From positions 2,379,139-2,443,138 of the forward strand of contig NC_014541.1 of the NCBI RefSeq assembly GCF_000148645.1: a DNA stretch of 64,000 bases, written 5' to 3'. Position numbers and translations under genes: made by a program. The notes under the pieces are model-generated. The model was not told the origin of the DNA, did no database searches, and was given only the letters and a program-made list of their open reading frames with translations. Source of the stretch: Ferrimonas balearica DSM 9799. GTDB taxonomy: Bacteria; Pseudomonadota; Gammaproteobacteria; Enterobacterales; Shewanellaceae. This document shows, one piece after another, positions 30,851-39,787 of the stretch (the first letter of the stretch is position 1; each line of letters opens with the position of its first letter).

Positions 30851-31341
30851 CGTGCCAGCTCCAGCCGCCGGGCGTACCAGCGGTCACAGGCGTTATGTCC
30901 GCTCTCGCCCCAGGGGGCGCTCAGCGGTTCGAACCCCCGGCTCAGGTAGAGCCCTTGCGCCTGACTCATCGGGCCAAAGGTTTCCAGGTAGCAGTGGCGA
31001 TAGCCTGCGGCTGACGCAGAGCTGATCAGCGCATCCAACAGAGCCCGACCTATCCCTTTGCCGCGGGCCTCGGGCAGCAGGTACATCTTTTGCAGTTCGC
31101 ACACCCGGTCATGTTCACAAGGAAATGGGGCAAAGCCGGCTCCACCCACCAGCTCACCCTGCCAAAGGGCAACCAGATAGTGGTGGTTAGGATGGGAATA
31201 GACCTGGCTCAGCCGGTCCAGTTCGGGGTCGGCCCAGGCAAAACCGGGCCGGTTGGCACCGTATTCGGTCAGCACCTGGCGGATAATGGCGGCCAGCCCG
31301 GCGTCATCAGACGGGGTTAAAGAGCGCAGTTGCAGGGACAC
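30847..31341 (-). CDS. GNAT family N-acetyltransferase
   Basis: A 164-residue acetyltransferase: MSLQLRSLTPSDDAGLAAIIRQV opens the fold, CELQKMYLLPEARGKGIGRALLDALI is the acetyl-CoA motif (R-G-K-G-I-G), and YLSRGFEPLS follows. Substrate unknown. It is the first gene of a four-gene overlapping operon running leftward to 29404. Confidence 0.9.
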   Translation of the reverse strand: MSLQLRSLTPSDDAGLAAIIRQVLTEYGANRPGFAWADPELDRLSQVYSHPNHHYLVALWQGELVGGAGFAPFPCEHDRVCELQKMYLLPEARGKGIGRALLDALISSASAAGYRHCYLETFGPMSQAQGLYLSRGFEPLSAPWGESGHNACDRWYARRLELAR

Positions 31342-31423
31342 AGCAGACTCGTTGTCAGGTCAATGGTTTGGCTAACCTAACACGGGTCTGCTGCCCCTGT
31401 CAGTGGAGGGTACCGTGCTCCGA

Positions 31424-31954
31424 TCAGCGGCGCAGTCGCAACGCCAGTGACAGGCCCAGCAAGCCCAGACCCAGGGTGGCCAGCAGGTACCAGGGCGACG
31501 CCGTATCCGGCAGCATCACCACTTCGGCCACGACGACCTCTTCGACGATCTCCACCGGCTCCTCACTGACGGCCTGCACGATCTCGAAGCGGTCATGGGG
31601 GATATAGAGCGTCAACTCATAACCTCGGGGCAGACGGTCGAGATCGATCTGGTCATTCAGCTTCACGTCACGGCCAAAGCGGATGTCCATACGCTCTTTG
31701 GTGCCATCATTTTCATGCACATCCAACGTCACTTCGCCATTGGCATGGGCAGCCACAAAGTCGGCCTTCACCTCAACACGCTCCTCCCCATCACGCATCA
31801 CCACCGCCTGGCAGGCTTTGGCTGCCCCCGGGTAGGCCGCCAACACATCGGCATGCCACTGTACCTCACTGCAATCGGTGGCCTGGGCCAGGGCGCTGAA
31901 CATCGCCAGCACCACGGCGGGCACACTCAATAGCCAGTTTCGCTTGCTCATCAT
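31424..31954 (-). CDS. Sortase substrate with C-terminal LPDTA sorting signal
   Basis: A 176-residue exported protein. The signal peptide ends SALAQA. A compact domain with three Cys and the block RVEVKADFVAAHANGEVTLDVHENDG follows. Then comes a Glu/Val-rich stalk (EEPVEIVEEVVVAEVVM). A textbook sorting signal ends the protein: LPDTAS, one membrane helix (WYLLATLGLGLLGLSLAL) and a basic RLRR tail. Bacillus anthracis class D sortase SrtC cuts LPNTA, so LPDTA fits the class D sortase encoded 12 bases upstream. Start at the first of two ATG codons, with TAGGAG before it. The partner to which it is attached in a Gram-negative cell is unknown. Confidence 0.85.
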   Translation of the reverse strand: MMSKRNWLLSVPAVVLAMFSALAQATDCSEVQWHADVLAAYPGAAKACQAVVMRDGEERVEVKADFVAAHANGEVTLDVHENDGTKERMDIRFGRDVKLNDQIDLDRLPRGYELTLYIPHDRFEIVQAVSEEPVEIVEEVVVAEVVMLPDTASPWYLLATLGLGLLGLSLALRLRR

Positions 31955-31965
31955 CACTACTCCTA

Positions 31966-32778
31966 TCAAGGCTGCGGTGCCGCAGAGCGGACCGCTTTAA
32001 CGATGTAGCGCTGTGGTGCGCTACCAAGAAAATAGAAGGGATAACAGGTGATCAGGGTCAGCTCTGACGGGGCAGAAGGCGCCAGTACCCAAACCTCATT
32101 GGGTTCGACGATCACGCTGTGGTTAACCAGAAATTGCCGCCGCTCACCCTGCGCATCGGTGACCCACAAGGCGTCCCCGGGGGCCAACTCCCCCAACCGG
32201 CGGAAAAAGCCATCACGATGGCCAGCCAGCGCCAGGTTGCCTGCGCCATCCAAGCCGGCACCGTTGTTAACCCGGCCAACCCCCTTATTGAGCTGCCACT
32301 CTTCGGTGCCGTTAAACACCGGCACCGTCAGCGCGATGGCCGGGATCTCCAGCAGCGCGACGGGCGCACCGGTATGGTCAGAGGCCGCCTGATAACTGGC
32401 CCGGCGACTGTCCGACCAAAGGCTGGCTTCCGGGCGCACTGGGGCGGCTTCTTGATCCAGCGACGCCAGGGGCTGAGGCAGATAGAGGGGCTCGGGTTCA
32501 GGCGGCAGTGGTAACGCGGGTTGCGCCGCCGGGACATCGCTGGACAGCGGCAACGGCGAAACAGAGGCGGGTTCCCGCGGGGAAGTGGAGGGCAACACGG
32601 GCTCAGGAGCGGACTGCGGGGCGGATTGCAGCGGCAAACTGGCGGCATTCAGGCGGACCGGTTCAAACTGCGCCATCGCCTGCTGATAGCCCCAATGGGC
32701 ATGCCAGCGGCTTAACGCAAAGGCCGTCAGCAATAACAGCCCCAGCCATAAGCTGAATTTCTCAAGCCAGTAACACAT
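31966..32778 (-). CDS. Class D sortase
   Basis: A 270-residue membrane-anchored transpeptidase. The N-terminal TM segment is FSLWLGLLLLTAFAL, followed by a long Pro/Ser-rich linker. The sortase domain reads LEIPAIALTVPVFNGTEEWQLNKGVGRV, then GNLALAGHRDGFFRRLGELAPGD with the catalytic His, LTLITCYPFYFLGSAPQRYIV with the catalytic Cys and Arg. All three active-site residues are present. Ribosome-binding site GGAG is 5 bases before ATG 32778. First of a two-gene operon with its LPDTA substrate. Divergent from an NlpC/P60 lipoprotein gene. Confidence 0.93.
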   Translation of the reverse strand: MCYWLEKFSLWLGLLLLTAFALSRWHAHWGYQQAMAQFEPVRLNAASLPLQSAPQSAPEPVLPSTSPREPASVSPLPLSSDVPAAQPALPLPPEPEPLYLPQPLASLDQEAAPVRPEASLWSDSRRASYQAASDHTGAPVALLEIPAIALTVPVFNGTEEWQLNKGVGRVNNGAGLDGAGNLALAGHRDGFFRRLGELAPGDALWVTDAQGERRQFLVNHSVIVEPNEVWVLAPSAPSELTLITCYPFYFLGSAPQRYIVKAVRSAAPQP

Positions 32779-33011
32779 CTGAACTCCGATCCTGATTACC
32801 GCGGGGAAGACCACCGAAGTGAGACAAATTTCAGTAGTTCAAGGTGTAGTACAGGTTCGGGCGTTGCACCAAAGTGCGACGGCCAACACATTCCCTGCTG
32901 CTGCGTCGAAGTTCATCGCCACCAAAGCGCACTTTCTCGCGATTTATCGCTGTAACCCACGAATTTATCAACGTAAAATCTGGCCAACTTAGTCTGATTC
33001 GCGAGCCCTTG

Positions 33012-33488
33012 GTGCGCCCTATTTTCGTGCTACTCCTGCTGGTTTTGTCCGGTTGTGCCCAGTCGCCTGCTCCGGTAACGGGTTCGGTCAGCCACACTCA
33101 GAACAACAGTCCGGTACAACAGTTACTCAAGCAGCAATACTCGGTCTGGGCCGGTACCCCTTATCGGTTGGGTGGTGCCAGCAAGCGCGGGGTGGATTGC
33201 TCAGCGCTGGTGCAGCTGACCTATCGCGAACACTTTGATGTCGCCCTGCCCCGCACCACCGAAGCCCTGGCCGAAGTGGGCCGCTCCATCAAGCGCAGCG
33301 CCATCGGCCCGGGCGACCTGGTGTTCTTCAAAACCGGCTTCTCCACCCGTCACGTCGGGATGATGCTGGATGACGTTCGCTTCCTCCATGCCTCCACCAG
33401 CCGGGGCGTGATCGTCTCGCGCCTGGATAACCCCTACTGGGCCAAGCACTACTGGCACGCCCGGCGGGTGATGTCAGCGCATCCCTAA
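33012..33488 (+). CDS. NlpC/P60 family lipoprotein peptidase
   Basis: A 158-residue lipoprotein. From GTG 33012 a short signal peptide ends in LVLSGC, Cys15 being lipidated. The NlpC/P60 domain has catalytic Cys in GVDCSALVQLTY and His in TRHVGMML, with a third polar His in FLHAST. It resembles the Spr/MepS and NlpC group, which cut peptide cross-links in peptidoglycan. The frame is open further upstream, but only this start gives a proper lipoprotein signal. Divergent from the class D sortase operon with a 233-base shared spacer. Confidence 0.9.
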   Translation: MRPIFVLLLLVLSGCAQSPAPVTGSVSHTQNNSPVQQLLKQQYSVWAGTPYRLGGASKRGVDCSALVQLTYREHFDVALPRTTEALAEVGRSIKRSAIGPGDLVFFKTGFSTRHVGMMLDDVRFLHASTSRGVIVSRLDNPYWAKHYWHARRVMSAHP

Positions 33489-33543
33489 CTTCAGGTTTTC
33501 GCGCGCTCGGATAAACAGAGTCAGGTCAATCCCAAACCACCAC

Positions 33544-33570
33544 AAAAAAGCCGGCCCTGAGGCCGGCTTG
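33544..33570 (-). terminator. Terminator of the ricin-lectin hydrolase gene
   Basis: AAGCCGGCC-TCAG-GGCCGGCTT followed by TTTTGTGG on the minus strand. Confidence 0.85.
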
Positions 33571-33587
33571 GTGATGACAAAGTGTGC

Positions 33588-36554
33588 TTACAAACTAGAG
33601 CGCCACTTCTGGTTATCGCCGTCATGACGGCCATACAGGATAACCGCGGCACCCGCGCCCTCTCCGGAGGCATCCAGCACCTGACCCGAGGCCAGACGAG
33701 CACTGAAGATCTTACCCTCCTTGTCGAACGCCTGTTCCGGCGCATTGGCGTCACAGGCGGCCAGTGCCAGCTGTTGGCCCTCGACGGCATTACCGTTGGG
33801 GATGCTCAGGCACAGGTTGCCGGCCAAATCACTGCGCAGCGTGCCTGCGATGGGGTCGAAGTACCACTTCTGACCCGGACGGTTCTGGCACGCCTGCACC
33901 GTAATGGGCGAGCCCGCCGCACCGGACTCGGGTGCGGAGATGCACAGGCCGGCGCGCTTGTCCCGCAGGCTGACCCAGCGATGGATGGTCATCTCCGGAC
34001 GCAACAGCCACTGCTGATTGGCTTTGCCGTGCAGACTCCATTGTCCGATCTCGGAATCGTTGCCGGTGCCATAGGCGTCAGCAACGATATTCGGGTTGTG
34101 AGCACTGCGGATAAACCGACCATCGTAGTCCCAGCGCAGATTGTCGCTGTCGACACACTCCCATACCACCACTTCGCCGCCGTCATAGGCTTGGCCACGA
34201 TTGTCGAGGCAGAGCGCACGATTGGCCTTGTTCTGGAACTGACGGGCGGTTTCATCGTAGAACCAGCGTTGATCCCAGGCGTTCTTCTCACAGTCATAGA
34301 GGATGACATCGGTGCCATTGACCATCTCAGAGCCGTTGCCGGGGATGTCCATGCAGCGGCCGGACTCACGATTCACGATGCGCACAAAGGTGGGCAGCGG
34401 ATTCACGTACTGCGGGTCATCATGGGCTTCAGCCCGCTCCCACATCTGCAGGTAGGCTTCGGCGGAGTTCATCACCGCTTCGTACACCGCCCCACCCTGT
34501 TGCTGGCGCACATCTTCGATGTGGTCCGCCAGCATGCCGTAGTGGGCCATGCCGTCCTGGTTGAAATCGAAGGTGCGGTTGCCGGACTGCTGACGGTCAA
34601 AGGTAATGCCGAATTCACTGGTAAAGGGATAGAGCAGCGGGTCGACATCCGAATCGCTCCGTGGGCCTGCCTGGCCGCCCAGCCCGCTCATGTCGGTGCC
34701 CAGCCCCACGCCCGCCAGATAGGGGGTGTTGGTGATGACATCAAGGTAGCGCTGGATGGCGCCTCCCACTGAGTTGGCGTTGCTGTTATACGGTGCAGCA
34801 AAGCCACCGGCTTCCAGCAAACGTACGGTGTTGGGGTGCAGGCCGTTGGTGCCACCGTTCATCCAGCTGTGGGAGGTGATCACCCCGCTGTAGCCCCGCG
34901 CCTCAACAATGTCCATCACCTCGGTAGCGGTATGGGCAGACATGTGGTCAAGCTCGATCAGCATGCCCATGTCGATCATGCGGTTAACCAGATACACCCC
35001 TTTTTCGCTCAGGCCATGCTTGTTGCAGTGCTGAATCGACTCGTCGTACTGGGGGTTCAGCCCCACGCCGTCGAGAATGTCTTTCAGCACCGGCACTTCG
35101 CCGATCAGCGGGAAGCCCGAGGTAAAGCTGTTGCCACGAGTCTCCGCATCACACTCTTCGGTTTCAAAGAAATGGCCGGTACTCAGCACCTGGCCGAGAT
35201 TGATAAAGCCATCTTCAACCCGTGAGCCCGCCAGCTGGTTGTCGAACTTGTGGGTTGGGTACAGCACCCGCACGCCCGCGTCATAGACCGCCTGCAGCTG
35301 GGCCTCAATCTGGCGGCGGTTACAGTCGTCCTTCTCGCCGCAGTTGAACACCTCTGAAGCCTCGATGCCCATCAGCACCGCCAGTTTGCCATCGGCGATC
35401 ACCGCACGCGCTTCCTCGGGCGAATGCACAATACGGAAGAACCCCTGGCCGGGCCCGCCGGACTGCACGTCGATGTACTCCTCAATCTCGTGCATCCGCT
35501 GGATCTGCAACTGGATGCTCTCCATGGTGTTGCAGCTATTCGGGTTAACCCAACTGGCCGGATTGATGGTGGCTTGTGCCGTACACAGCACCTCGTTTTC
35601 CACCAGGTGGGTCACCATCAGGCGCAGACCGCCAGCCCAGGCGCGCTCCATCCACTTGTAGTAGTAGCCGCTGTGGGTCAGCTGCACATGGTTGGGCCAG
35701 AACGGGAAATCCGGCCAACCCCGCGTGTCGTAGCGGAAGTTGGCATCGCCGTAGGCGTAGAGGTTGCCCACAAGGTCCAGCGAGCCATCAGGACCGTGGA
35801 TCGGCTCACTGTCCGGCAGCGCATGACTGACACCCCAGCGGTGGAACGGCTTGCCGTGCATCAGCTTGCCGCCCATAAACTCGTACGACGTGATGTGGGT
35901 GTGGGGGTCCGCCAGCCCGCGAACCGGCGCCGACACATCGCCCTTCAGGGCATCCAGGTCGCCCTCGGCATTGACCATGATCTCGGGGAAAGGCTCACAG
36001 TCGTCCTGCGCCACCAGTGTAAAGCTGGCTTCGGAATTGTTGTCATTGGGGTTCAGCAGGTCAAAGAAGTAGAGGCCACCGCCGCTGTAGTTATGGCGCA
36101 ACTGACGGTCGAGGCCGATGCCGTGGAATCGGTACTGCACCCCTTCCCCAACTTCAGCACTGATGCGCCATTCCGCATACTCACCCGGGTAGCGACCGGC
36201 GCTCACTTCGGCGGGCAGATGGCTGGCGAGAAAGCGGCCGCCCCGGTCGGTGAGCATAAAGTGCTGGGCCCGACTGGGCTTGAAATAGAAGTGGCTGGCG
36301 TCGGCCAGGTCGACCGCGTCGAAGCGATAGCTCAGGCCATCATCCACCGTCCCTCCCTGATGAAACTGGCGCATATAGTGGCCATTGGTGGGTGACTGGA
36401 TGGCGTAACAGCCCTGAGCCAACTGATTTACTGCGGATTCAGCAGAATCCGCTAACGCGGCCGAAGGAGAGAGCAAAGGGAAAGCGACGAGTGCGACAAC
36501 GCCGAGATGGCGACGATGTCCGGCAGCAAAACTGCCTATGGCGGAAAGGTCCAT
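33588..36554 (-). CDS. Exported M19/amidohydrolase-type metallohydrolase with ricin-type lectin domains
   Basis: A 988-residue exported protein (signal peptide ending SAALA). An N-terminal beta domain of about 170 residues is followed by a metal-dependent hydrolase barrel. The barrel shows DPHTHITS, GIEAS, IELDHMSAHTATEV, VITSHSW and GLGTDMSG, the metal and active-site pattern of renal-dipeptidase-like amidohydrolases. The C-terminal third, from about residue 710, contains two beta-trefoil ricin B-like regions with repeated DQRWFYD, NQQWLL, GQKWYFD and NQKWRS (QxW) motifs. The lectin part suggests binding to a sugar polymer. Start M at 36554 is chosen for the signal peptide. An 8-bp inverted repeat upstream may be an operator. 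Confidence 0.87.
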   Translation of the reverse strand: MDLSAIGSFAAGHRRHLGVVALVAFPLLSPSAALADSAESAVNQLAQGCYAIQSPTNGHYMRQFHQGGTVDDGLSYRFDAVDLADASHFYFKPSRAQHFMLTDRGGRFLASHLPAEVSAGRYPGEYAEWRISAEVGEGVQYRFHGIGLDRQLRHNYSGGGLYFFDLLNPNDNNSEASFTLVAQDDCEPFPEIMVNAEGDLDALKGDVSAPVRGLADPHTHITSYEFMGGKLMHGKPFHRWGVSHALPDSEPIHGPDGSLDLVGNLYAYGDANFRYDTRGWPDFPFWPNHVQLTHSGYYYKWMERAWAGGLRLMVTHLVENEVLCTAQATINPASWVNPNSCNTMESIQLQIQRMHEIEEYIDVQSGGPGQGFFRIVHSPEEARAVIADGKLAVLMGIEASEVFNCGEKDDCNRRQIEAQLQAVYDAGVRVLYPTHKFDNQLAGSRVEDGFINLGQVLSTGHFFETEECDAETRGNSFTSGFPLIGEVPVLKDILDGVGLNPQYDESIQHCNKHGLSEKGVYLVNRMIDMGMLIELDHMSAHTATEVMDIVEARGYSGVITSHSWMNGGTNGLHPNTVRLLEAGGFAAPYNSNANSVGGAIQRYLDVITNTPYLAGVGLGTDMSGLGGQAGPRSDSDVDPLLYPFTSEFGITFDRQQSGNRTFDFNQDGMAHYGMLADHIEDVRQQQGGAVYEAVMNSAEAYLQMWERAEAHDDPQYVNPLPTFVRIVNRESGRCMDIPGNGSEMVNGTDVILYDCEKNAWDQRWFYDETARQFQNKANRALCLDNRGQAYDGGEVVVWECVDSDNLRWDYDGRFIRSAHNPNIVADAYGTGNDSEIGQWSLHGKANQQWLLRPEMTIHRWVSLRDKRAGLCISAPESGAAGSPITVQACQNRPGQKWYFDPIAGTLRSDLAGNLCLSIPNGNAVEGQQLALAACDANAPEQAFDKEGKIFSARLASGQVLDASGEGAGAAVILYGRHDGDNQKWRSSL

Positions 36555-37058
36555 GTTGAGGGGTCCGTGAAGTGGGTTGACGTATAGGTGTACGCAACTG
36601 CTGACTTCTGCGACGTTCAGATATAGGCCAGCCAAACGCTTAATTCAAGCAAGCGTTTAGATACAGGTTCGTCATCAAAATATGGAGTAAACACTTAAAA
36701 CAGCGGGTTTTAACAGGAGGGCCGGGGGATCCTCTCAATTGCCACAAAGTGAATCGGCCAGGTTTCCCGCATTGCTGGCTGAGTGAGCCGGGGCAAACAG
36801 CAAAACCGCCCTGGCTTACACCTGTCCGCCCAAAATCTTATTTGGACACCCACTTTTACAGGAGCCGCTTCGACACTCCTATTTTTCAAAAAATCCCTAG
36901 CTGGGTACGGTTTTTTAACCACAAGCTCAGCCAAAACGCCGTCCTCCGAAGCCGATCTGTCCCCTGATGCACCTAACGTCTCATATCTCCCGCTCAACGG
37001 ACACGGCTCCACCTACACCAGGGTGCATTGCGATAAAGGCTGGAGTGAAACGATATCT
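36555..37058. other. Gene-free stretch between hydrolase and transposase genes
   Basis: 504 bases with no supported gene. It holds an inverted repeat AAACGCTT / AAGCGTTT (36634-36641 and 36651-36658) upstream of the hydrolase gene. It also holds a hairpin-forming pair AGCCGGGGC / GCCCTGGCT (36786-36816) and the left 14-bp end repeat of the transposase element (36845-36858). Short frames here look spurious, with no ribosome-binding sites or coding character. Confidence 0.6.
36634..36658. promoter_or_regulatory. Palindromic candidate operator upstream of the hydrolase gene
   Basis: Perfect 8-bp arms AAACGCTT and AAGCGTTT, 9 bases apart, about 80-105 bases before the start codon. Layout typical of a dimeric repressor or activator site. 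Confidence 0.45.
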
Positions 37059-38146
37059 CTATGCGGCAAACAAACGCCTGGCGTTACCTGAGCCACGTAT
37101 TCGAGCCGCCTCATGATGACTTTGGCAACGGCGCAAACTGGTTAAGGTGCCAACACGACAGCCGAACTGGTACTCAAAGCCCTGAGTCAGGGTGAGCCAG
37201 TTGGTAATAGAAATGCCCAGGCGGGTGGTTAAATCAGGTGTGATATCGGTGATGTGCCCAGGTTTGTCCAGTCGTTGAGCGCGTCCGGTAAACTCCACCA
37301 CCTCCAGATAGTCATTCAGATGACAGGGCAGCGTTTCTTCGTCGGCATCGTCTTCGCCTGTACGAAACCGCTTTAGTGGTTGCGGCTGCAGGCCGTTAAG
37401 CGCCGCTTTGATGCGCAGTTGAATACTGGTGTGGTCTGAGGTTTCTGGTGTGCGGGCGATATTGGCTCGAATGGGGTTGAGGTCGACATACGCCATACAG
37501 GACAACAGCGCTTGTTCATCCAATAGGGCTTGATATTTAAATCGACCCTCCCAGAAACGGCCTGTGCAACCATCTTCTCGATTCGCCATCCGGGCGATGG
37601 GTTCGTTCAGTGCCCGCATAAACCAACTGATGTCCATCAGGCGTTGCCGATAGGTCTCTGCCAACAACTCAACCCTAAGACGCTCTGCCTTTGGCATAAG
37701 GTCGTACTCTTCAGGCTGACAATATCGTTGAGTGAGAAGCGTACCGTTATAGAGCGTGTGCCAGCGTTCTAATACGGTGTGAGTATCCCAATCATCCGCT
37801 TGCTGACTCTCCACGCATAACACCACGTGGGTGTGGTTGCTCATCACCGCAAAGGCGCACACGCTGATGGCAAAGATATCCGTCAGCCTGAGCAGTCGCT
37901 TCTCTACCCATCCCCGGCGGTGTTCATAGCTTTTCCCGGTGTAAGGGTCCTGGCCACACAAAAAGCTTCGGCGCACACAGCGACTGACACAGTGGTAATA
38001 GCATGTGTCCTGCAAACTGACTTGGTTTCGACGGGGTTGGGGCATGGGACACTCCAGGGTCAGCGGTGGTCACTAACCAACAACCTACCCGCCTCCTAAC
38101 CTGAAATGGCGTAACTTCGAGTTAAATCAGATTAAAAGTGGGTGTC
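36845..38146. mobile_element. Y1 transposase element bounded by 14-bp inverted repeats
   Basis: GACACCCACTTTTA at 36845-36858 is repeated in exact inverted form at 38133-38146, enclosing the Y1 transposase gene and about 200 bases of flank at its 3' side. IS200-type elements usually end in subterminal hairpins rather than matching inverted ends. The repeats may therefore be REP-like sequences linked to the transposase, not true element ends. Confidence 0.5.
37059..38045 (-). CDS. REP-associated tyrosine transposase-like protein (IS200/Y1 HUH family)
   Basis: A 328-residue single-strand DNA transposase. The HUH pair is in VMSNHTHVVL (His71, His73). The opening SLQDTCYYHCVSRCVRRSFLCG, GRFWEGRFKYQALLDEQALLSCMAYVDLNPIRANI and the long C-terminal extension are typical of the marine-gammaproteobacterial Y1 transposases related to RAYTs. 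Ribosome-binding site GGAG lies 7 bases before the ATG. It appears intact. A flanking pair of 14-bp inverted repeats is described separately. Confidence 0.9.
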   Translation of the reverse strand: MPQPRRNQVSLQDTCYYHCVSRCVRRSFLCGQDPYTGKSYEHRRGWVEKRLLRLTDIFAISVCAFAVMSNHTHVVLCVESQQADDWDTHTVLERWHTLYNGTLLTQRYCQPEEYDLMPKAERLRVELLAETYRQRLMDISWFMRALNEPIARMANREDGCTGRFWEGRFKYQALLDEQALLSCMAYVDLNPIRANIARTPETSDHTSIQLRIKAALNGLQPQPLKRFRTGEDDADEETLPCHLNDYLEVVEFTGRAQRLDKPGHITDITPDLTTRLGISITNWLTLTQGFEYQFGCRVGTLTSLRRCQSHHEAARIRGSGNARRLFAA

Positions 38147-38213
38147 TCATTAGTTCTCTGCCAACCTTACAGCACCGAGGGTCTGCGGTTTTCAACGATT
38201 GCCGGGAAGGTTG

Positions 38214-39581
38214 ATGGGGCGATATGTGTGGGGGATGTGTGGATGGCTGTGTCTGCTGCTGGCGACCCTCGGCGCCCAGGCAGCTGCCGGACAAGCTGAA
38301 GACAACGAGGCCATCTATCGTCCCGCCATCACCAACAGCAGCTGGGAGCAAAAAACCGTCTCTCCGGTGGTGTATCGCGCCCCCTACTCCGTCGCCCTGT
38401 TTAACGCCCCCCATGGTGAAGACCGCGAACGGCTCAACTCTCAATCCAAACTGGTAGGGGCATTTATTGTCACCACCGCAGGCGTTCTGGCGCTGCTGCC
38501 CAGCGACTTTACCCAGTGGGAGGATTCCGATGAGCCGCTGCATAAACGGTGGTGGGATAACGTCCGGGCCGGGCCAACCTGGGACCGGGACGAGTGGTAT
38601 CTCAACTGGCTTGGTCACCCCTATCTCGGCGGCATGTTCTATCAGGTGGCCCGCAAGTCGGGATATCGACAATGGGACGCCTTTATCTACTCCGCGCTGA
38701 TGTCGACCTTTGGTTGGGAATACGGGGTGGAAGCCTTTGCCGAGGTGCCCTCCATTCAGGACTTGGTGATGACACCCCTGCTGGGCTGGGTCTATGGTGA
38801 ATGGGCCTTTCAGAAAGAGCGGGAGATCATCCAGCGCGGCAGTACTGTGTGGGGTTCACGCTTTCTGGGCAATACCGCCCTGCTGTTTCTGGACCCCATT
38901 GATGCACTCGGTGCGTCGGTGAACAACCTGTTCGGGCGGGAGGTGTTTATTGCCGGAACCGGTTATTGGGGTTATCAGGAAGCGCCCCGGGCAACCGGCG
39001 AAAGCGACAAGCAGGTCTACCTGCAACTGAACTACCGGTTGGGGTCAGGAAAACCGGTCACCGGCGGGCGGTACGTCCCCTCAAGCGCCTACACCACCCA
39101 CAGTAAAGACCCGGTGGACTCCAGCATCATCAGTGTCTCCCTGGGCACCACTTACCTGAATCTGGACAGCCGCTGGCAGGTGGCCAACGGTTGGGCCCCC
39201 ACCTACACCTTCGGCATCCATTTCTACCCCTCTCTCTCCGCCCGTTTAAGCTATTCCCGCGCCAAATTGAACTCGACCCGTGGCGGCAGCCAGGTCATCT
39301 ATGAAAACTACAGTGCCGACATGCAGTACTACTTCCGTGCTCAGCAGCAACTCCGGCCCTTTGTCACCCTGGGGTTCGGTGAAACTCTGCTGGAGGAGGA
39401 GCAGGATACCAGTGCATTCCAGTGGAATGGCGGGTTGGGCCTGCACCTCAAGCTCAACCGCCATTGGGCCTTTCAGATGGACTGGCGCCACTTCTACGGC
39501 ACCCGAAACCATCATCAGGATGACCTCATTACCGGCCAAGTCATCTACCGTTTCGGGCGAGGCGAAAACGGGCAACTTTAA
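38214..39581 (+). CDS. DUF3943 domain-containing outer-membrane protein
   Basis: A 455-residue exported protein with signal peptide ending LGAQA. The middle contains the DUF3943 block NWLGHPYLGGMFYQVARKSGYRQWDAFIYSALMSTFGWEYGVEAFAEVPSIQDLVMTPLLG. The C-terminal 180 residues alternate in beta-barrel fashion (STRGGSQVIYENYSADMQYYF, FVTLGFGETLLEEE, LHLKLNRHWAFQMDWRHFYGTRN). The function of the family is unknown; an outer-membrane location is inferred. The ATG at 38214 has GGGAAGG close by. It begins 67 bases after the right transposase repeat. Confidence 0.85.
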   Translation: MGRYVWGMCGWLCLLLATLGAQAAAGQAEDNEAIYRPAITNSSWEQKTVSPVVYRAPYSVALFNAPHGEDRERLNSQSKLVGAFIVTTAGVLALLPSDFTQWEDSDEPLHKRWWDNVRAGPTWDRDEWYLNWLGHPYLGGMFYQVARKSGYRQWDAFIYSALMSTFGWEYGVEAFAEVPSIQDLVMTPLLGWVYGEWAFQKEREIIQRGSTVWGSRFLGNTALLFLDPIDALGASVNNLFGREVFIAGTGYWGYQEAPRATGESDKQVYLQLNYRLGSGKPVTGGRYVPSSAYTTHSKDPVDSSIISVSLGTTYLNLDSRWQVANGWAPTYTFGIHFYPSLSARLSYSRAKLNSTRGGSQVIYENYSADMQYYFRAQQQLRPFVTLGFGETLLEEEQDTSAFQWNGGLGLHLKLNRHWAFQMDWRHFYGTRNHHQDDLITGQVIYRFGRGENGQL

Positions 39582-39787
39582 GCCATCCAATCGGTTCAAC
39601 TCAGCTCACTGTGGGGAAGTTCTGGCCACAAACCCGACATCAGATTGGTCGTTTTTCTCGCCGAATCTCAGTCATGGCTCACATTTATCGTGATCAAATG
39701 CACGTTCCCCTCAAAGTTTCTTGAACTTCCTGTTCGCGACCCTAAACTCCCGCGCAATTTGTCTGGAGCTTAACGACGGGAGAAAAC

